From Flavobacteriales bacterium UBA6770 (GTDB lineage: Bacteria > Bacteroidota > Bacteroidia > Flavobacteriales_G > Salibacteraceae): a stretch of 64,000 nt of DNA. Under the pieces are notes generated by a model, which was not told where the DNA came from, did not search any database, and saw only the letters and a list, made by a program, of their open reading frames with translations. The stretch is from NCBI GenBank assembly GCA_905181875.1, contig CAJIZH010000004.1, positions 372,001-436,000 of the forward strand, read 5' to 3'. The first letter of the stretch is position 1, and the number at the start of each line of letters is the position of its first letter. Both the position numbers and the translations under genes were made by a program. Below, piece after piece: positions 9,368-17,443 of the stretch.

Positions 9368-10249
9368 ATGAAAGCATACGTTTTTCCTGGACAAGGATCA
9401 CAATTTATAGGAATGGGAAAGGATTTATACGATTCTAATCCTAATTCAAAGACCTTATTTGAAGAAGCAAATAACATCCTTGGCTTTGATATCTTGAATA
9501 TAATGTTCAATGGAACCGTTGAAGAACTGAAACAAACCAAAGTAACGCAACCTGCAATTTTTCTTCATTCTACAATTCTTGCTGCTAGATTGGGCAATAG
9601 TTTTAAACCCGACATGGTTGCTGGTCATTCACTTGGCGAATTATCTGCATTAGTCGCAAATAAAGTCCTTCAATTTGAAGATGGGCTTACATTAGTGTCA
9701 CAAAGAGCAATGGCAATGCAAAAAGCCTGTGAAACAGAGCCATCAACAATGGCGGCGATAATTGGGCTTGATGATAATGTGGTGGAAGAAATTTGTAAAA
9801 GTATTGTTGGTGTCGTTGTTGCCGCAAATTACAATTGTCCTGGCCAATTGGTTATTTCTGGAAATACTCTAGCAGTCGAGGATGCTTGCGAAAAACTTAC
9901 TAAAGTCGGAGCAAAAAGAGCTCTATTGCTTCCAGTTGGTGGAGCATTTCATTCTCCTTTAATGGAACCTGCCAGAGCGGAACTTGCTGCAGCAATAGGC
10001 AACACTAAATTTTCAACAGGTATTTGTCCTATTTACCAAAACGTTACTGCATCCGCAGTATCCAGTCCTGAAGAAATAAAAGAGAATTTAATGGCTCAAT
10101 TAACTGCGCCTGTGCGTTGGACTCAAACTATGCAAAATATGATTGGGGATGGAGCGACATCTTTCACTGAGGTAGGTCCAGGTAAAGTCCTTCAAGGCTT
10201 AGTTAAAAAAGTAAATCGTTCTATGCTCACAGAGAGTGCTAACTTTTAA
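9368..10249 (+). CDS. fabD: Malonyl-CoA:ACP transacylase
   Basis: The enzyme moves the malonyl group from CoA to acyl carrier protein for fatty acid synthesis. The catalytic serine lies in GHSLGELSA (about residue 87), the oxyanion motif is GQGSQFIGMG near the N terminus, and the catalytic histidine is in GGAFHSPLM (about 196). I chose the ATG at 9368 because MKAYVFPGQGSQ is the family-typical start and gives 293 residues. The frame is open back to 9293, but that stretch holds the likely promoter. A secreted protein of unknown function follows after only five bases. Confidence 0.95.
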   Translation: MKAYVFPGQGSQFIGMGKDLYDSNPNSKTLFEEANNILGFDILNIMFNGTVEELKQTKVTQPAIFLHSTILAARLGNSFKPDMVAGHSLGELSALVANKVLQFEDGLTLVSQRAMAMQKACETEPSTMAAIIGLDDNVVEEICKSIVGVVVAANYNCPGQLVISGNTLAVEDACEKLTKVGAKRALLLPVGGAFHSPLMEPARAELAAAIGNTKFSTGICPIYQNVTASAVSSPEEIKENLMAQLTAPVRWTQTMQNMIGDGATSFTEVGPGKVLQGLVKKVNRSMLTESANF

Positions 10250-10254
10250 TTACG

Positions 10255-11163
10255 ATGTTACAAAAGTCACTATTCATTATTTTAATTCTAGGATTAGCTA
10301 TGCATCCGCCTGATGTTTTGGCTAAGGAAAAAACCGTTGATAAAAGTGATAAAAAACCAAAGTGGGTAAAAGCTGAACAAACTGATTTATTAAGAATTCA
10401 AGTAAAGTCGCAAACATTATTTGCATCTAAGCTGAAGGCTAAAGACCAGTTTGAAAAAAGCCTTAATACTGCTATTGTTTATAAATTAGATGCAAAATCT
10501 GACAGTCTTAGAAAAAATAGAATTTCAGATTTTATCACACACTATCACTGGTCTGACATCAAAGGGAAGTCATTTGCGAAAATTTATGGTATTCACGATA
10601 CTTTACTTGCTGACATCTATTGGGAGAAATATAGATTATCAAAGGGTGGTTATCTTTATAGTTACAGCGCCCTATTCAATTGTTCTAATGAAGAAATTGA
10701 TAAAATCGCCAGTCAATTCGAGCTTCTTGATACCAGGATTACATCAAGGTTAAATCCGATTAAAAGCAAAATCGATCAAAAAAACTCAATCTCCTGGATG
10801 TTCGCGGCTAAAGACACCCTTTTTTCAATTCTAGAAGTTGCACCTCAAAACTACCATGGGAAGATACTATCCCTGATTAAACAATTAGAATTAGGACTAG
10901 ATTTAGTACAAATTAAAATTATACAGAAAAACAATAATTTACTTAAAATTCAAGTAACTATTAATGGTTCAGCAATCCCTATAGAGTATAATCCTAAAGT
11001 GTCCTCTACTTGTGCAAAGATCAAAAGCACAGCCTTATATGACAATTATTGCACAATATATTTTGATGGTAGCTATTGTTTAACTCAAGACCCAGAAAGT
11101 GGATTCAAAGTTGACTTAGGATACGGGAATCAAGCACTCAGGAGGTCTATCTTGATTTTTTAA
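10255..11163 (+). CDS. Exported protein of unknown function
   Basis: Not recognised. The 302-residue protein has an N-terminal hydrophobic segment (LFIILILGLAMHPPDVLA) that reads as a Sec signal peptide. The remainder is mixed, Lys- and Ser-rich and without transmembrane segments, so a periplasmic location is likely. It has four or five Cys, including a pair spaced by about 16 residues near the C terminus that could form a disulfide. No sorting domain or lipobox is seen. It starts five bases after fabD and probably shares its transcript. Its last four bases overlap the 3' end of the convergent unknown gene. Confidence 0.7.
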   Translation: MLQKSLFIILILGLAMHPPDVLAKEKTVDKSDKKPKWVKAEQTDLLRIQVKSQTLFASKLKAKDQFEKSLNTAIVYKLDAKSDSLRKNRISDFITHYHWSDIKGKSFAKIYGIHDTLLADIYWEKYRLSKGGYLYSYSALFNCSNEEIDKIASQFELLDTRITSRLNPIKSKIDQKNSISWMFAAKDTLFSILEVAPQNYHGKILSLIKQLELGLDLVQIKIIQKNNNLLKIQVTINGSAIPIEYNPKVSSTCAKIKSTALYDNYCTIYFDGSYCLTQDPESGFKVDLGYGNQALRRSILIF

Positions 11164-12128
11164 GGCTTTAGTTCGTTAACCCACATTTCAGTTTCTTGAA
11201 GCATTCTAATATTCAAGATTTTTTCTTCTTCTTGAACTAAAATTAGCTCTTTAGCCTGAACCCTAGATTTTTCATCACTAATTGGTTCCGGGTATACTTC
11301 ATTTGCCTCAATCAAAACCTCCAGATACTCATCTTCAAGACCATAATCTTTTATAAAACTTACCAGAAATTCTTTTCCTTGAACATCGTTTGCCAATAAA
11401 TCAGCATAACGCCGCACTTCAGAGAGGTCTAATTTCCTTTCTATGTAATACTCCAAACTTTCCAAGTTTCTAGAAGCTTCAATCATGTTCTTGCTATTAA
11501 CTGCTTCGATTAATAATTGATCACTCATCATTACACATTCGCCCTCAAATTCGGGCAAGTGTAACAACGCTCCGATAGCTTTCAATTGCTGTCCTTCATG
11601 GACTTTGACTTGAACCATATTCATGAATTCCAAACATTGCAATACATTCCTTGAATAGATTTCCTCTCTACCGCTCCTTATTATATTTTGTAGATCTTCA
11701 TTTTCTATTGAAACCGACTTTATCGCTTCTATTAAGGCAGAAGTTTCATCAGATTGTTTCGAGACTATTTTCATTGATTTAGAGGCTGTCTGTTGCTTTG
11801 AAATATTATCTATTACATAAAAATCTAATAAAACAACAATTGAAGTTTGAGACTTTTTCTCAATTATATTAATTTTTTCAAATGAATACTTCAAGTACAA
11901 CATGTATGGAGAAATAGTCTTTTCTGCTAGTTTACCATTTTCACTAATTATTCTATCCAGGGAAGTAATAATCGTTAGTAAGTCATTCATCTCCATTTGC
12001 TCCGCATTTATAATGGCAGGTGAAAGTGCAATTTCATTATACTTCTCTTTATTCTGCAATTCATTTTCTTGAGCTATCAAATTTAACGACAACATAAATA
12101 CAGCAGACAACACAATTAATACTTTCAT
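11160..12128 (-). CDS. Exported protein of unknown function
   Basis: Not recognised. I use the ATG at 12128 because the product then starts with a clear signal peptide (MKVLIVLSAVFMLSLNLIAQ); the frame is open upstream to 12245 but that part contains the likely promoter. The mature 300 residues are largely helical and Glu/Lys-rich, with no membrane segment, so it is probably periplasmic. It lies alone between fabD's partner gene and yifB. The pattern of short helices could be TPR-like, but no clear repeat can be shown by eye. Confidence 0.7.
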   Translation of the reverse strand: MKVLIVLSAVFMLSLNLIAQENELQNKEKYNEIALSPAIINAEQMEMNDLLTIITSLDRIISENGKLAEKTISPYMLYLKYSFEKINIIEKKSQTSIVVLLDFYVIDNISKQQTASKSMKIVSKQSDETSALIEAIKSVSIENEDLQNIIRSGREEIYSRNVLQCLEFMNMVQVKVHEGQQLKAIGALLHLPEFEGECVMMSDQLLIEAVNSKNMIEASRNLESLEYYIERKLDLSEVRRYADLLANDVQGKEFLVSFIKDYGLEDEYLEVLIEANEVYPEPISDEKSRVQAKELILVQEEEKILNIRMLQETEMWVNELKP

Positions 12129-12170
12129 AATTCTAAGTTTTAGTATAGCATAACTAATTTTTATGCCAAA

Positions 12171-12178
12171 CAAACTTA
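12171..12178 (-). promoter_or_regulatory. Bacteroidota -7 element for the unknown exported gene
   Basis: TAAGTTTG on the minus strand, 43 bases before the chosen ATG at 12128. It lies inside the longer open frame and so supports the shorter start. Confidence 0.45.
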
Positions 12179-12290
12179 AAGAGTCTAGCCCTAACTTTAT
12201 GAATCGTTTGTGTAAATTATGTTGGTAAGAAATCATCCATTCCAAAAAGTTTCAAAAGCGTATTTTAGTCTTTATACAATCAAATAAATT

Positions 12291-13826
12291 ATGCTGGTAA
12301 AAACATACGGTAGCGCAGTTTATGGAATCAACGCTCAAACCATAACTATAGAAGTAAATGTATCTCGAGGAGCAAAGTATTTTCTTGTCGGATTACCCGA
12401 TAATGCGGTAAAGGAAAGTCAACAACGAATTACGTCAGCCTTGGACCAATACGGATATAAAATGCCGGGTAAAAAAATCGTAATTAATATGGCTCCAGCC
12501 GATATTCGAAAAGAAGGCAGTTATTACGATTTGCCTCTAGCTATGGGGGTTTTAGCTGCTAGTGAGCAAATTCCCGAGGCGAATTTAGATCAATATTTAA
12601 TCATGGGTGAGCTATCATTAGATGGCAGCCTTCAACCCATGAAAGGAGCATTGCCTATCGCCGTGCAGGCCAGATTAGAAGGGTTTAAAGGAATTATTTT
12701 ACCTAAACAAAATGCGCGTGAGGCAGGAATAGTAGATAAGTTGGACGTTCATGGCGCCTCTAACATTGAAGAGGTTATTCAATTCTTGGAAACCGGAAAA
12801 GGGATTCCAAAAGAAGTCGTTGATACCAGAGCAGAATTTCAAAGGAAATTAGATGAATTTGATGTGGATTTTGAGGACGTAAAAGGTCAAGAATCAACTA
12901 AAAGAGCGTTAGAAATTGCAGCTGCCGGAGGTCATAATGCATTACTTATTGGCCCTCCAGGAGTTGGTAAAACTATGCTGGCTAAACGTATCCCAACCAT
13001 ACTGCCTCCTCTTACACTTGAAGAGGCTCTAGAAACCACAAAAATTCATTCGGTCGCCGGCCTTCTAGGAAGTACGACATCATTAATGACTTCTCGCCCC
13101 TATCGATCGCCACACCACACAATTTCGAATGTCGCTCTAATCGGGGGCGGCTCAAATCCACAACCCGGCGAAGTTTCTTTAGCGCACAATGGTGTTTTAT
13201 TTTTAGATGAATTACCAGAATTCCAGCGACAGGTTTTAGAAGTGCTGCGCCAACCACTCGAAGATAGAACGGTTACAATTTCAAGAGCAAAAATGACCGT
13301 TGATTATCCAGCGTCAGTAATGCTAATTGCTTCAATGAATCCTTCACCAAGTGGAAACTTCTATAACCCCTCTGATCCAAACTCGGATGCAGAACATGTC
13401 GTGAGGCGTTATTTGAGTAAAGTTTCTGGACCATTACTTGATCGAATTGATTTGCATGTAGAAGTTAACCCTGTACCATTTAACGATTTGGCGCATCGAC
13501 CGGCTGGTGAATCTTCAACACTAATTAGAAACCGCGTAATTGCGGCAAGGGAAATTCAATCGAAACGTTTTGTAGATTTCCCAGGAATTTACAGTAATTC
13601 ACAATTGACACCAAAGCTCATAAAACAGGTGTGCAAAATTGATGAAAGTGGAAATCAATTAATAAAACAAGCTATGGATAAACTAGGGTTTTCTGCAAGA
13701 TCCTACACTCGAATATTAAAAGTTGCGAGAACTATTGCTGATTTAGCAGCATTAGAAAATATTGAATCAAATCATATTGCTGAGGCAATTCAATACAGAA
13801 GTCTAGATAGGGAGGGGTTTCATTAA
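12291..13826 (+). CDS. yifB: YifB/ComM-family Mg chelatase-like AAA+ ATPase
   Basis: This family includes ComM, a hexameric helicase that drives branch migration during natural transformation. The N-terminal Lon-protease-like fold begins MLVKTYGSAVYGINAQ, and the AAA+ core carries Walker A GPPGVGKT (about residue 221) and Walker B VLFLDELPEF (about 302). A C-terminal Mg-chelatase-type lid ends in YRSLDREGF. The length of 511 is normal. The gene starts at the ATG after a 160-base divergent gap, and its stop overlaps the convergent DUF983 gene by four bases. No other competence genes are adjacent. Confidence 0.95.
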   Translation: MLVKTYGSAVYGINAQTITIEVNVSRGAKYFLVGLPDNAVKESQQRITSALDQYGYKMPGKKIVINMAPADIRKEGSYYDLPLAMGVLAASEQIPEANLDQYLIMGELSLDGSLQPMKGALPIAVQARLEGFKGIILPKQNAREAGIVDKLDVHGASNIEEVIQFLETGKGIPKEVVDTRAEFQRKLDEFDVDFEDVKGQESTKRALEIAAAGGHNALLIGPPGVGKTMLAKRIPTILPPLTLEEALETTKIHSVAGLLGSTTSLMTSRPYRSPHHTISNVALIGGGSNPQPGEVSLAHNGVLFLDELPEFQRQVLEVLRQPLEDRTVTISRAKMTVDYPASVMLIASMNPSPSGNFYNPSDPNSDAEHVVRRYLSKVSGPLLDRIDLHVEVNPVPFNDLAHRPAGESSTLIRNRVIAAREIQSKRFVDFPGIYSNSQLTPKLIKQVCKIDESGNQLIKQAMDKLGFSARSYTRILKVARTIADLAALENIESNHIAEAIQYRSLDREGFH

Positions 13827-14248
13827 CCCTCTTCTTCTTCTTCTTCTTCTTCTTCTTCTTTGAAGTCCTCTATGGCACTTGGATCATAACTCACGAAAAA
13901 GTTAATATAGATTGCTCTGCATAATTTAAAGAGATAAGGGCCTAATATTATCAGCGAACCTATTGCAATAGCCAGGTATTGATTAATACTAAAAGAAGGG
14001 TATAAAGCCAACATAGCTACAAATACCGCCACTAAATACGCAACGGAAACGCCATAAGAAACATACATGGCTCCAAAATAAAATGCAGGTTCAAGTTCGA
14101 AACGTTGGCCACATTTCGCACAGGTTCTAGGCATTGCAAAAAACTTATCGTATTTGTATGGGTTTTTATTCTCGAACAAAGGTGTCTCCTGACACTTTGG
14201 ACATTTCATACCGAATATGCTGTAAAGCTTTGACCCTTTTCCTATCAT
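13823..14248 (-). CDS. DUF983 membrane protein with poly-glutamate tail
   Basis: The 141-residue protein has two zinc-ribbon-like pairs at the N terminus (CPKC about residue 16 and CAKC about 40) and two transmembrane helices (about residues 60-105), the standard DUF983 layout. The function is unknown; the family is common in Bacteroidota and Alphaproteobacteria. The C terminus is unusual: about ten glutamates in a row, encoded by ten perfect CTT units on the plus strand, directly before the stop. The acidic tail is likely cytoplasmic and may vary in length between strains. Confidence 0.85.
   Translation of the reverse strand: MIGKGSKLYSIFGMKCPKCQETPLFENKNPYKYDKFFAMPRTCAKCGQRFELEPAFYFGAMYVSYGVSVAYLVAVFVAMLALYPSFSINQYLAIAIGSLIILGPYLFKLCRAIYINFFVSYDPSAIEDFKEEEEEEEEEEG
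13831..13860. repeat. (CTT)10 trinucleotide microsatellite
   Basis: Ten perfect CTT units encode the poly-Glu tail of the DUF983 protein on the minus strand. Gain or loss of units would change tail length without shifting frame. Confidence 0.95.
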
Positions 14249-14285
14249 ATTGTAAGTTTTTTGTAGAGCTAGAGATTAATGCAAA

Positions 14286-15350
14286 TCAATTACAAAATAT
14301 AGACAAACTTGATTCAATATTGCTTTTGTCCGGATACACATCTATACTGCATTTCCCGATGGGACCAACGAGTGAAAATGAAACAGAATGGTCTTTATTT
14401 TTTTTATCAAATTGTAATAAACTTATAATCTCCTCTGTTTCTATTTGCTTAAAGAATGATTTCAAATCAAATTTTGTATGCATCCAATTCTCAATGCTAC
14501 TTTTTTCCAATTCAGACATATTTCCCAATTGAACTGAAAGTTGATTTTCGATTAAAATCCCAATCAAGACGGATTCTCCGTGAGTAATTGAAATACCTTT
14601 ATTCAACAAAAAACTTTCAATCGCATGTCCAAATGTATGACCATAATTAAGTGCTTTACGCGATCCTGATTCTTTAAAATCTCTTTTGACAAAGTTTAAT
14701 TTCACTGAAATTGAGTTTGCGATATCCTCAATTTTCACATTATCGGTTAACTCATCTAGCTTACTTAACGCATGCTTATCTGAAATCAAAAGATGCTTTA
14801 CCATTTCCCCCAAACCAGAATTGATCTCCTTCTTGGGCAAGGTCTCTAAAAACACATCAGAAATAAATATTGCAGCAGGCTCTGAAAATGTTCCTATTTG
14901 ATTTTTTGCTCCACCTGCATTAATTCCTGTCTTTCCACCAATACCAGCATCCACCATCGCTAATAATGAAGTAGGAACATTTATAAAATCGATTCCACGT
15001 TTAAATGTACTTGCTATAAATCCTCCTAAATCAGAAACTACACCTCCTCCAAGGTTAATCAAAACAGACTTTCTATTCGCTCCCAAATCTAAAAGAGACT
15101 CTACTGATTGATAGTATACCTCAATACTTTTGGAGGCTTCTCCAGGTTCAATCTCCAGGACTTCGGCATTTTTAATATTTTCTAAATCAAGCCAATCAAG
15201 CTTTGAAAGACAATGCTCAACTGTATTAGAGTCGCATAAAATAAAAATGCTACTTGAAGAATAATGATCTCCGATAAATTGATTGAGCTCAATTAATACG
15301 TCGTCACCACCAAGTTTAATTGGGTAGTTTCCGTTTTCTAGATCAATCAC
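14286..15350 (-). CDS. aroB: 3-dehydroquinate synthase
   Basis: The enzyme converts DAHP to 3-dehydroquinate, step two of the shikimate pathway, using NAD+ and a divalent metal. The family blocks GGGVVSDLGGFIASTFKRG, GIGGKTGIN and the metal-binding NYGHTFGHAIE are all present. I place the start at the GTG at 15350, not the ATG at 15419: it gives 354 residues and begins just before IDLENGNYPI, where AroB homology starts. It overlaps the upstream stop as GTGATTGA, a typical coupled arrangement. It appears to be the last gene of an ald / DUF4258-type / aroB run. Confidence 0.93.
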   Translation of the reverse strand: MIDLENGNYPIKLGGDDVLIELNQFIGDHYSSSSIFILCDSNTVEHCLSKLDWLDLENIKNAEVLEIEPGEASKSIEVYYQSVESLLDLGANRKSVLINLGGGVVSDLGGFIASTFKRGIDFINVPTSLLAMVDAGIGGKTGINAGGAKNQIGTFSEPAAIFISDVFLETLPKKEINSGLGEMVKHLLISDKHALSKLDELTDNVKIEDIANSISVKLNFVKRDFKESGSRKALNYGHTFGHAIESFLLNKGISITHGESVLIGILIENQLSVQLGNMSELEKSSIENWMHTKFDLKSFFKQIETEEIISLLQFDKKNKDHSVSFSLVGPIGKCSIDVYPDKSNIESSLSIFCN

Positions 15351-15756
15351 ACAAACAGTCTTTTGCTGAGTAAGGAAATTTAGAACCAACGGTAATTTCC
15401 TGAATATTGATCTCTTCATCTACCATTCCAAAAATCACCTGAAATACTTCGTCTGACTCTAATTCAACTTCTACTAAATATGCTTTTTCTGAACCTTGAG
15501 TCGTGCTTTTACTAAAATCAACATCGCCGTTTTCTAGCAGATAATCAATGTCTGAATTAAAAACATTGGTACATTTTGTCCAACAATCCAGTTGCAGATG
15601 TTGTTTATCCAATCCATTTCTAATCTTCTTCAGTACCCGTCCTTCCGGTAACCAAGAGCCATAAAACTCTCTATCGGTACCTTTTATCATGAGTTGATAC
15701 ACCAACATGCTTCCTATTAATAATCCTATCGAAAAAATGAAAAAACGTCGTGCCAT
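15343..15756 (-). CDS. DUF4258-type membrane-anchored protein
   Basis: The 137-residue protein has one N-terminal transmembrane segment (FFIFSIGLLIGSMLVYQLMI) and a small outer domain. The pattern GRVLKKIR, then GDVDFSKS and KAYLVEVELE, resembles DUF4258 proteins that I know from other flavobacteria. The function is unknown. It begins three bases after ald and overlaps the GTG start of aroB by eight bases, so the three are probably co-transcribed. The family call rests on pattern recall, not on a search. Confidence 0.65.
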   Translation of the reverse strand: MARRFFIFSIGLLIGSMLVYQLMIKGTDREFYGSWLPEGRVLKKIRNGLDKQHLQLDCWTKCTNVFNSDIDYLLENGDVDFSKSTTQGSEKAYLVEVELESDEVFQVIFGMVDEEINIQEITVGSKFPYSAKDCLCD

Positions 15757-15759
15757 AAT

Positions 15760-16980
15760 CTAAAACACACCTAATAAAAGGTTCAAATTTTTATGTTGAA
15801 TGTCAAAAGCATCACCCAAAGGTTCACTTGTCAGGGTGCCTTTATAAAGGTAAACCCCGTTCCGAACACCCTTAAAGTTACGAAGCACATTGGCCAAGCT
15901 ACCTTGCTCACCAAAGTTTATAAGTATTGGTGAGAAAATATTACTTAAGGTCTTGCTTGCTGTTCTAGATACTTTACTGGGAATATTTGGAACCCCATAA
16001 TGAATGATATCATGTTTGATACAAATGGGATGTTCCAATGTCGTGACCTCTGAAGTTTCAAAACAACCTCCTTGATCAATGCTAACATCTACAATCACAG
16101 ATCCTTGCTTCATATTTATTACCATTTCTTCGGTAACTAAACAAGGTGATCGTCCTGTATTTGATCGAACAGCACCGATTGCAACATCGCACGTTTTTAA
16201 CGCCGCTGCTAAAGATTCCGGATGCAGTATACAAGTATTTAATCTAACGCCAACATCGTTTTGTAACCGTCTCAGTTTATACATAGACTGATCAAAAACT
16301 TGAACCTTAGCTCCTAAACCTAAGGCAGCTCTTGTAGCATATTCACCGACAGTTCCTGCTCCAATTATAACCACCTCAGTTGGAGAAATTCCTGTAATTC
16401 CTCCAAACATTGCACGCTTGCTATTTTTTCCAGAACACAATAATTCTGCAGCAATTAGAATTGAAGTATTTCCTGCAATCTCGCCCATTGATCGAACAAT
16501 AGGATAAACGCCATCGTCACCTTGAATAAAATCCCAAGCAATAGCAGTTATGTGTTTTTTCATGAGCGCTTCCAAATGCGCTTTTGGTTGAGTTGAAAGC
16601 TGCAATGCAGATATTAGTGTTTGGCCATCTTGCATCAACTTAATTTCATCCATTGATGGTGGCGCAACCTTCATTAAAATATTGGCCTGATAAACTTCTT
16701 TTTGGTCATGAGTTAGCTCTGCTCCTGCCGAAATGTATTGATTATTATCAAAGTTAGATCCCAGGCCTGCTTCGCTTTCCACCATGACACGGTGCCCTCT
16801 TGAAACTAATAATGCTACAGCATCAGGAGTTAGTGCTACTCGCCTTTCTTGAAATGAAGATTCTTTTGGAACCCCGAAATAGATTTTATCTGAGCCAGTT
16901 TCGACTGCTTGCAATTGTTCTTTAGGAGTAAAGGCAGCCGATGCAGAAAGTCGTCTTAATTCTTCTGATGAGAGATTCAT
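15760..16980 (-). CDS. ald: Alanine dehydrogenase
   Basis: The enzyme interconverts L-alanine and pyruvate plus ammonium with NAD(H). The N-terminal substrate domain has GVPKE..FQERRVALTP (about residues 38-53), and the Rossmann motif VVIIGAGTVGEYATRAAL is at about 205-222. PKAHLEALM and HPICIKHD lie in family-conserved positions. At 406 residues it is about 35 longer than classical Ald, because of an N-terminal extension common in Bacteroidota homologues. It follows tsaE after 40 bases. A pyridine nucleotide transhydrogenase alpha-like protein is the main alternative, less likely with this C terminus. Confidence 0.88.
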   Translation of the reverse strand: MNLSSEELRRLSASAAFTPKEQLQAVETGSDKIYFGVPKESSFQERRVALTPDAVALLVSRGHRVMVESEAGLGSNFDNNQYISAGAELTHDQKEVYQANILMKVAPPSMDEIKLMQDGQTLISALQLSTQPKAHLEALMKKHITAIAWDFIQGDDGVYPIVRSMGEIAGNTSILIAAELLCSGKNSKRAMFGGITGISPTEVVIIGAGTVGEYATRAALGLGAKVQVFDQSMYKLRRLQNDVGVRLNTCILHPESLAAALKTCDVAIGAVRSNTGRSPCLVTEEMVINMKQGSVIVDVSIDQGGCFETSEVTTLEHPICIKHDIIHYGVPNIPSKVSRTASKTLSNIFSPILINFGEQGSLANVLRNFKGVRNGVYLYKGTLTSEPLGDAFDIQHKNLNLLLGVF

Positions 16981-16984
16981 TTAT

Positions 16985-16992
16985 CAAAGATA
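16985..16992 (-). promoter_or_regulatory. Possible -7 element before ald
   Basis: TATCTTTG on the minus strand. Transcription would start at or just after the ATG at 16980, giving a leaderless message, so it may be a chance match. The 40-base gap to tsaE leaves room for a promoter. Confidence 0.25.
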
Positions 16993-17020
16993 AATAATAC
17001 CCTATTCATTGCAACTATCT

Positions 17021-17443
17021 TCAGGTAATATCTGCGAAGATAATTCGAGTATCATTTTCTACATTTATTCTAACTACAACCAAATCCTTTGGCAAAAAAC
17101 TACTCACCTTGTCTGGCCATTCTATAAAACAATAATTACCACTTGTTAAATACTCCTCAAACCCCATATCAAAAGCCTCTTCCTCTTTCTCTAATCTATA
17201 CATGTCGAAATGGTAAATTTGCGAATTTCCATTTCCTAAATACTCATTTACAATCGAAAATGTTGGACTACTCATCTGATCTATAACTCCTAATTCAGCA
17301 CAAATCCGCTGTATGAAAGTAGTTTTTCCTGCACCCATTTTACCAACAAAAGCAAATATCCTGCTTTCTGGATAATTTACTAATAATTGGACTGCAATTT
17401 TATTTAAATCCTCAAGTGATTTTGCCTGAGCTTTCATCGACAT
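17021..17443 (-). CDS. tsaE: tRNA threonylcarbamoyladenosine biosynthesis ATPase TsaE
   Basis: TsaE is the small ATPase of the TsaBDE complex that makes the t6A37 modification on ANN-decoding tRNAs. Walker A is GKMGAGKTT (residues about 34-42), followed by SSPTFSIVNEY (about 58-68) and the FIEWPDKV block near the C terminus. The length of 140 is standard. The start codon falls directly on the base after the porX stop, so translation is probably coupled to porX. This porX-tsaE-ald order is one I associate with flavobacterial genomes. Confidence 0.93.
   Translation of the reverse strand: MSMKAQAKSLEDLNKIAVQLLVNYPESRIFAFVGKMGAGKTTFIQRICAELGVIDQMSSPTFSIVNEYLGNGNSQIYHFDMYRLEKEEEAFDMGFEEYLTSGNYCFIEWPDKVSSFLPKDLVVVRINVENDTRIIFADIT

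Noticed and set aside
12129-12245. Longer start for the exported protein at 11160-12128
   Set aside because: The signal peptide begins at 12128; the upstream residues would bury it behind a charged N terminus.
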